From positions 1 to 64,000 of the forward strand of contig JBCDLC010000009.1 in the NCBI GenBank assembly GCA_038745855.1: a DNA stretch of 64,000 bases, in the 5' to 3' direction. Position 1 is the stretch's first letter; each line of letters opens with the position of its first letter. The stretch is from UBA5336 sp038745855 (lineage in GTDB: Bacteria; Pseudomonadota; Alphaproteobacteria; Caulobacterales; Hyphomonadaceae). Of the stretch, positions 61,593-64,000 are shown in pieces. The translations under genes and the position numbers were made by a program. The notes below the pieces were generated by a model. It was not told where the DNA came from and did not search any database. It was given only the letters and a program-made list of their open reading frames with translations.

Positions 61593-62441
61593 CTATTCCT
61601 CGGTCAGCCCGCGATAAAGGCCTGGCCGCCGATCCCTGAAAAAGCCCCAAGACGCCCGTTCCTGCGCCGCCGCCTCCAGATCGATGGTCACGGCAGCAAA
61701 GCCTGCCTCCTTGCGGTCCAGGGCCGCCAGGATCGAGCCATCCGTACCCGCAACGAAACTTGATCCGTAGAAGGATTGTCCGTCCTCCTCACCCACGCGA
61801 TTGGCGGCCGCCACGGGAATAGCGTTGCAGACAGCATGCCCCACCATGGCTCTTCGCCAACGCGCCTCGGTGTCGAGGCTCGGATCCTGGGGCTCATCAC
61901 CAATCGCCGTGGGATAAACCAGGATATCCGCCCCTTGCAGGACCATCGCCCTGGCGGCTTCCGGGAACCATTGGTCCCAACAAATACCAACGCCTACGGC
62001 GCCAACCTTCGTCTGCCACACCTTGAAGCCGGTCTGACCCGGCCGGAAATAGAACTTCTCCTGGTATCCGGGCCCATCCGGAATATGAGACTTGCGATAG
62101 ACGCCGAGCGCGGCCCCATCCGCATCCACCATGACGACGCTATTATAGTAGTGAGGCCCCTCGCGCTCGAAGATCGACAGGGGAAGCACAATCCCCAACT
62201 CCGCTGCAATCGGCGCAAAACGCTCGACAACGGGGTGGGTCTGCCAGGGAGCCGCCGCCGAAAAATGCCGCTCATCCTGGCGCTTACAAAAGTAAGCACC
62301 GGAAAACAGCTCGGGCAGCACGACCAGACCCGCACCAGATGCAGCCGCGTCCCGGACGAGCCGTTCAGCCACAACAACCGGCGCTTCGGCATCATCGCCC
62401 GGGGCAAACTGGGCAACCGCAACGGTCAACGCACCGCTCAT
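61593..62441 (-). CDS. aguB: N-carbamoylputrescine amidase AguB
   Basis: Nitrilase-superfamily enzyme that releases putrescine from N-carbamoylputrescine. It is 282 aa. The catalytic triad is visible as Glu (VVLPELFSGAYF), Lys (YRKSHIPDGPGY) and Cys (VGICWDQWFPEAAR). The extra segments YRKSHIPDGPGYQEKFYF and GICWDQWFPE match the AguB subgroup. It overlaps aguA by four bases (ATGA), forming a two-gene agmatine-to-putrescine operon. Confidence 0.94.
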   Translation of the reverse strand: MSGALTVAVAQFAPGDDAEAPVVVAERLVRDAAASGAGLVVLPELFSGAYFCKRQDERHFSAAAPWQTHPVVERFAPIAAELGIVLPLSIFEREGPHYYNSVVMVDADGAALGVYRKSHIPDGPGYQEKFYFRPGQTGFKVWQTKVGAVGVGICWDQWFPEAARAMVLQGADILVYPTAIGDEPQDPSLDTEARWRRAMVGHAVCNAIPVAAANRVGEEDGQSFYGSSFVAGTDGSILAALDRKEAGFAAVTIDLEAAAQERASWGFFRDRRPGLYRGLTEE

Positions 62442-63451
62442 GAAGGTGCCTCAGGCTCAGTGTCCGGAACGTGACAGGTCATGCAGTGGAACGCGCCGCC
62501 GCCACCGGCCAGCAAACTGTTCGCAGGCAGACCAAGTATCGATCGCCCAGGGAACAGCGGCGCCAGGGCCGCAACCGCTTCCGCGCCGCACACCCCATCA
62601 TAGATCGGCACAAGGACGAACCGGTTCGTGATCGTATAATTCAGGTGGCTCGCCGGCAGAATATCATCCTGGCCGGTAGGGACCGCTACAACGCCTGGGG
62701 ATGGAATTTCGCTCACTGTCAGCCCTGCATTCGAGAGTGTTTGGGAGATTTCACGCAGACGGTCCCTGTGGGGATCATCGCGCGACGTCGCAACCTGGCA
62801 AACCACGTGACCCGGCGCAACGAAGCGCGCAATATTGTCGACATGCCCGTCCGTGTGGTCGCCCTCCAACCCATCATCGATCCAGTGGATACACTCGGCT
62901 GATAGGCTCTTGTGCAGCCACGTCTCGGCATCGTTCTCTGTCCATCCATTCCGGTTGGAGTTGAGCAGACAAGACCGGGTCGTCAGGATGGCGCCCTGCC
63001 CATCGCTTTCCACCGCCCCGCCCTCGAGAACGGCGTTGAACGCGGTGCAAGGTTCGGCCGCTTCCGCCCTTGCAATGGCGCGGGCTGTCTCCGTGTCGCC
63101 GGGCATGTTGAACTTCCCGCCCCAACCGTTGAAACGAAAGACGCGCGCCGCCAGGGCGCCATTGTCCAGAACGAAAACCGGTCCGGTATCGCGCAGCCAG
63201 ATGTCCCCCGTGGGTATCCGCAAGATCTCGGCCCGATCGGGTAAGGCCGCCCGGGCGGCGGCCTCTGCGGCGCCGTCGCCAACCGCAACCCTCACCGGAA
63301 CATCGCCCGAGGCCACCTCGACAAAGGCCGCGATTTCGGCGCAAGCGGGCTCGAAACAGTCGCCCCATTCATCCGCAAGACGAGGCCAGCCGACCCACAG
63401 CCGACGCTGGGGCCACCATTCCGCGGGCCAAGTGACAGTCCCGGTCGGCAT
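62438..63451 (-). CDS. aguA: Agmatine deiminase AguA
   Basis: Converts agmatine to N-carbamoylputrescine. It is 337 aa. Porphyromonas-type peptidyl-arginine-deiminase fold features: WPAEWWPQRRLWVGWP at the N-terminus, WLRDTGPVFVL (Asp of the active site), and the late GGGGAFHCMTC with the catalytic Cys. A second cysteine three residues later is not usual. The stop overlaps the aguB start. With the ornithine decarboxylase-like gene nearby, two routes to putrescine are present. Confidence 0.93.
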   Translation of the reverse strand: MPTGTVTWPAEWWPQRRLWVGWPRLADEWGDCFEPACAEIAAFVEVASGDVPVRVAVGDGAAEAAARAALPDRAEILRIPTGDIWLRDTGPVFVLDNGALAARVFRFNGWGGKFNMPGDTETARAIARAEAAEPCTAFNAVLEGGAVESDGQGAILTTRSCLLNSNRNGWTENDAETWLHKSLSAECIHWIDDGLEGDHTDGHVDNIARFVAPGHVVCQVATSRDDPHRDRLREISQTLSNAGLTVSEIPSPGVVAVPTGQDDILPASHLNYTITNRFVLVPIYDGVCGAEAVAALAPLFPGRSILGLPANSLLAGGGGAFHCMTCHVPDTEPEAPS

Positions 63452-63639
63452 TGTGCTGGCTCCATCCCAGAGGCCGCAAGCGCGGATCAGATCGACCGCC
63501 CAGAAAACGGAATCCGGCCCAAACCCTCGCCGCTCCTACACATTAAACCGGTTGCGCCAAAAGCGAAAACAACCCGCGAGCGTGGGCCCCGGCCCTGATT
63601 AGATAAACCGCCCAGGCCACGGAGGCTTGCCCCAAATGC
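63452..63639. other. Intergenic stretch between aguA and duplicated module copy B
   Basis: About 190 bp upstream of aguA (divergent) before copy B of the duplicated module. It holds the presumed aguA promoter. No gene or recognised RNA is seen. Confidence 0.5.
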
Positions 63640-63749
63640 AGACTTATCCAACACCCGCGCAACACTATAACCGAACGATATCAGTGCTCTAGAAGAAAAT
63701 CACGGTTCCTAATCCCCACCCTCCGAACCCATGGTATTCTTGGGCCATG
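63640..63749 (+). repeat. Duplicated upstream module, copy B
   Basis: Starts AGACTTATCCAACA exactly as copy A at 49422 and likewise lies 107 bp before the ATG. Conserved blocks between the two are ATCAGT, TCTA-x-AAGAAAATC, TTCC-x-AATCC, TGGTA-x-TCT and CCATGGATC. The intervening bases differ, so the module is conserved in pattern rather than being a recent copy. Confidence 0.6.
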
Positions 63750-64000
63750 GATCTCCTCATCCTCCTCATTCTCGCTGGGGCCCTCGTCCTCGCCATACCT
63801 GCCGCCGGGCTCTGTGCCCGTTCGGCAGCCTTCGGCGTGCGCGAAACCTCAGCGGAACATAACGACCAGCCATCAGGGATTTGGGTTAGCCCCGAAGGCC
63901 GGTCAGTAGATGCGGGTGACAGACGCATCAGCGATGAACTTAAGATCCAGACATCACATCAGGCTTATTGGGCTGGGCCTGTTTTCGGATTGGGTTTGGG
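63747..64000 (+). CDS. Small ORF of unknown function, cut by window edge
   Basis: Reads MDLLILLILAGALVLAIPAAG and stays open to the end of the window (at least 84 codons). The N-terminus is a single hydrophobic segment resembling a signal peptide or membrane anchor, and closely recalls MDRLIILLLALAACL at 49529, with the same upstream module. The rest (for example SAEHNDQPSGIWVSPEGRSV) matches no family I know. The reading is more convincing than copy A because it remains open, but its 3' end is not visible. Confidence 0.45.
   Translation, partial: MDLLILLILAGALVLAIPAAGLCARSAAFGVRETSAEHNDQPSGIWVSPEGRSVDAGDRRISDELKIQTSHQAYWAGPVFGLGL

Overview
The window is a GC-rich chromosomal segment of an alphaproteobacterium. 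I infer a marine or Hyphomonadales/Parvularculales-like lineage from several features: the hflK-hflC-DUF2065-degP order, a DUF2794 protein, DnaG without its zinc ligands, a cobaltochelatase-type CobS, and a phasin/HhH fusion protein. This assignment rests on gene content, not on a database search. There are no rRNA genes, no convincing tRNAs and no CRISPR array. The left edge cuts an IS110-type transposase, and the right edge cuts a small ORF that belongs to a duplicated module.

Layout. 1-5.4 kb: transposase tail, the envelope quality-control operon hflK-hflC-DUF2065-degP (minus strand) and the divergent mrp Fe-S carrier gene. 5.5-11.3 kb: a complete tripartite RND efflux pump. 11.3-19.1 kb: SGNH hydrolase, quinone oxidoreductase, Bax-inhibitor-1 protein, aldo/keto reductase, GST-like protein, a divergent pair of oxygenases (PhyH and Rieske) and DUF2794. 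19.1-30.1 kb: a minus-strand operon-like accessory block, described below. 30.1-38.5 kb: ergothioneine genes egtB-egtD, an RNase D-like exonuclease, small hypothetical genes, rpoD, dnaG and a DsbA-fold isomerase. 38.6-45 kb: the tesA/YbbA/YbbP-type cluster, an MsbA-type ABC exporter and a MAPEG protein. 45.2-47.9 kb: a TPP riboswitch, a flavodoxin-fold oxidoreductase and thiC. 48-50 kb: a lower-GC island with a Fic protein, a strong inverted repeat and a hairpin-rich stretch. 50-58 kb: DCC thiol protein, ArsC-like protein, small membrane protein, TPR lipoprotein, M17 aminopeptidase, MarR regulator, NlpC/P60 protein, DASS transporter and pyruvate kinase. 58.3-63.5 kb: cobS, ornithine decarboxylase-like protein, phasin-HhH protein, and aguA-aguB, so that ornithine and agmatine routes to putrescine lie side by side.

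The most unusual feature is 20.3-30.05 kb. Six genes, most of them overlapping or a few bases apart, encode in transcription order: a lipoprotein with a helical tail; a trypsin-like protease; a two-helix membrane protein with two Rossmann (TrkA-N-like) domains and a C-terminal RyR domain; a large protein ending in a GH108 muramidase domain; a TPR-like protein carrying two intact trypsin-like domains; and a stand-alone RyR-domain protein. I read this as a candidate sensor/protease/channel/muramidase system acting on the cell envelope, possibly a biological-conflict (defence) system. The domain assignments come from motifs. The joint function is inference.

A second unexpected signal is a roughly 107-bp upstream module with conserved blocks, found at 49.42-49.53 kb and again at 63.64-63.75 kb. 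In both places it ends exactly at a start codon for a similar hydrophobic N-terminus.
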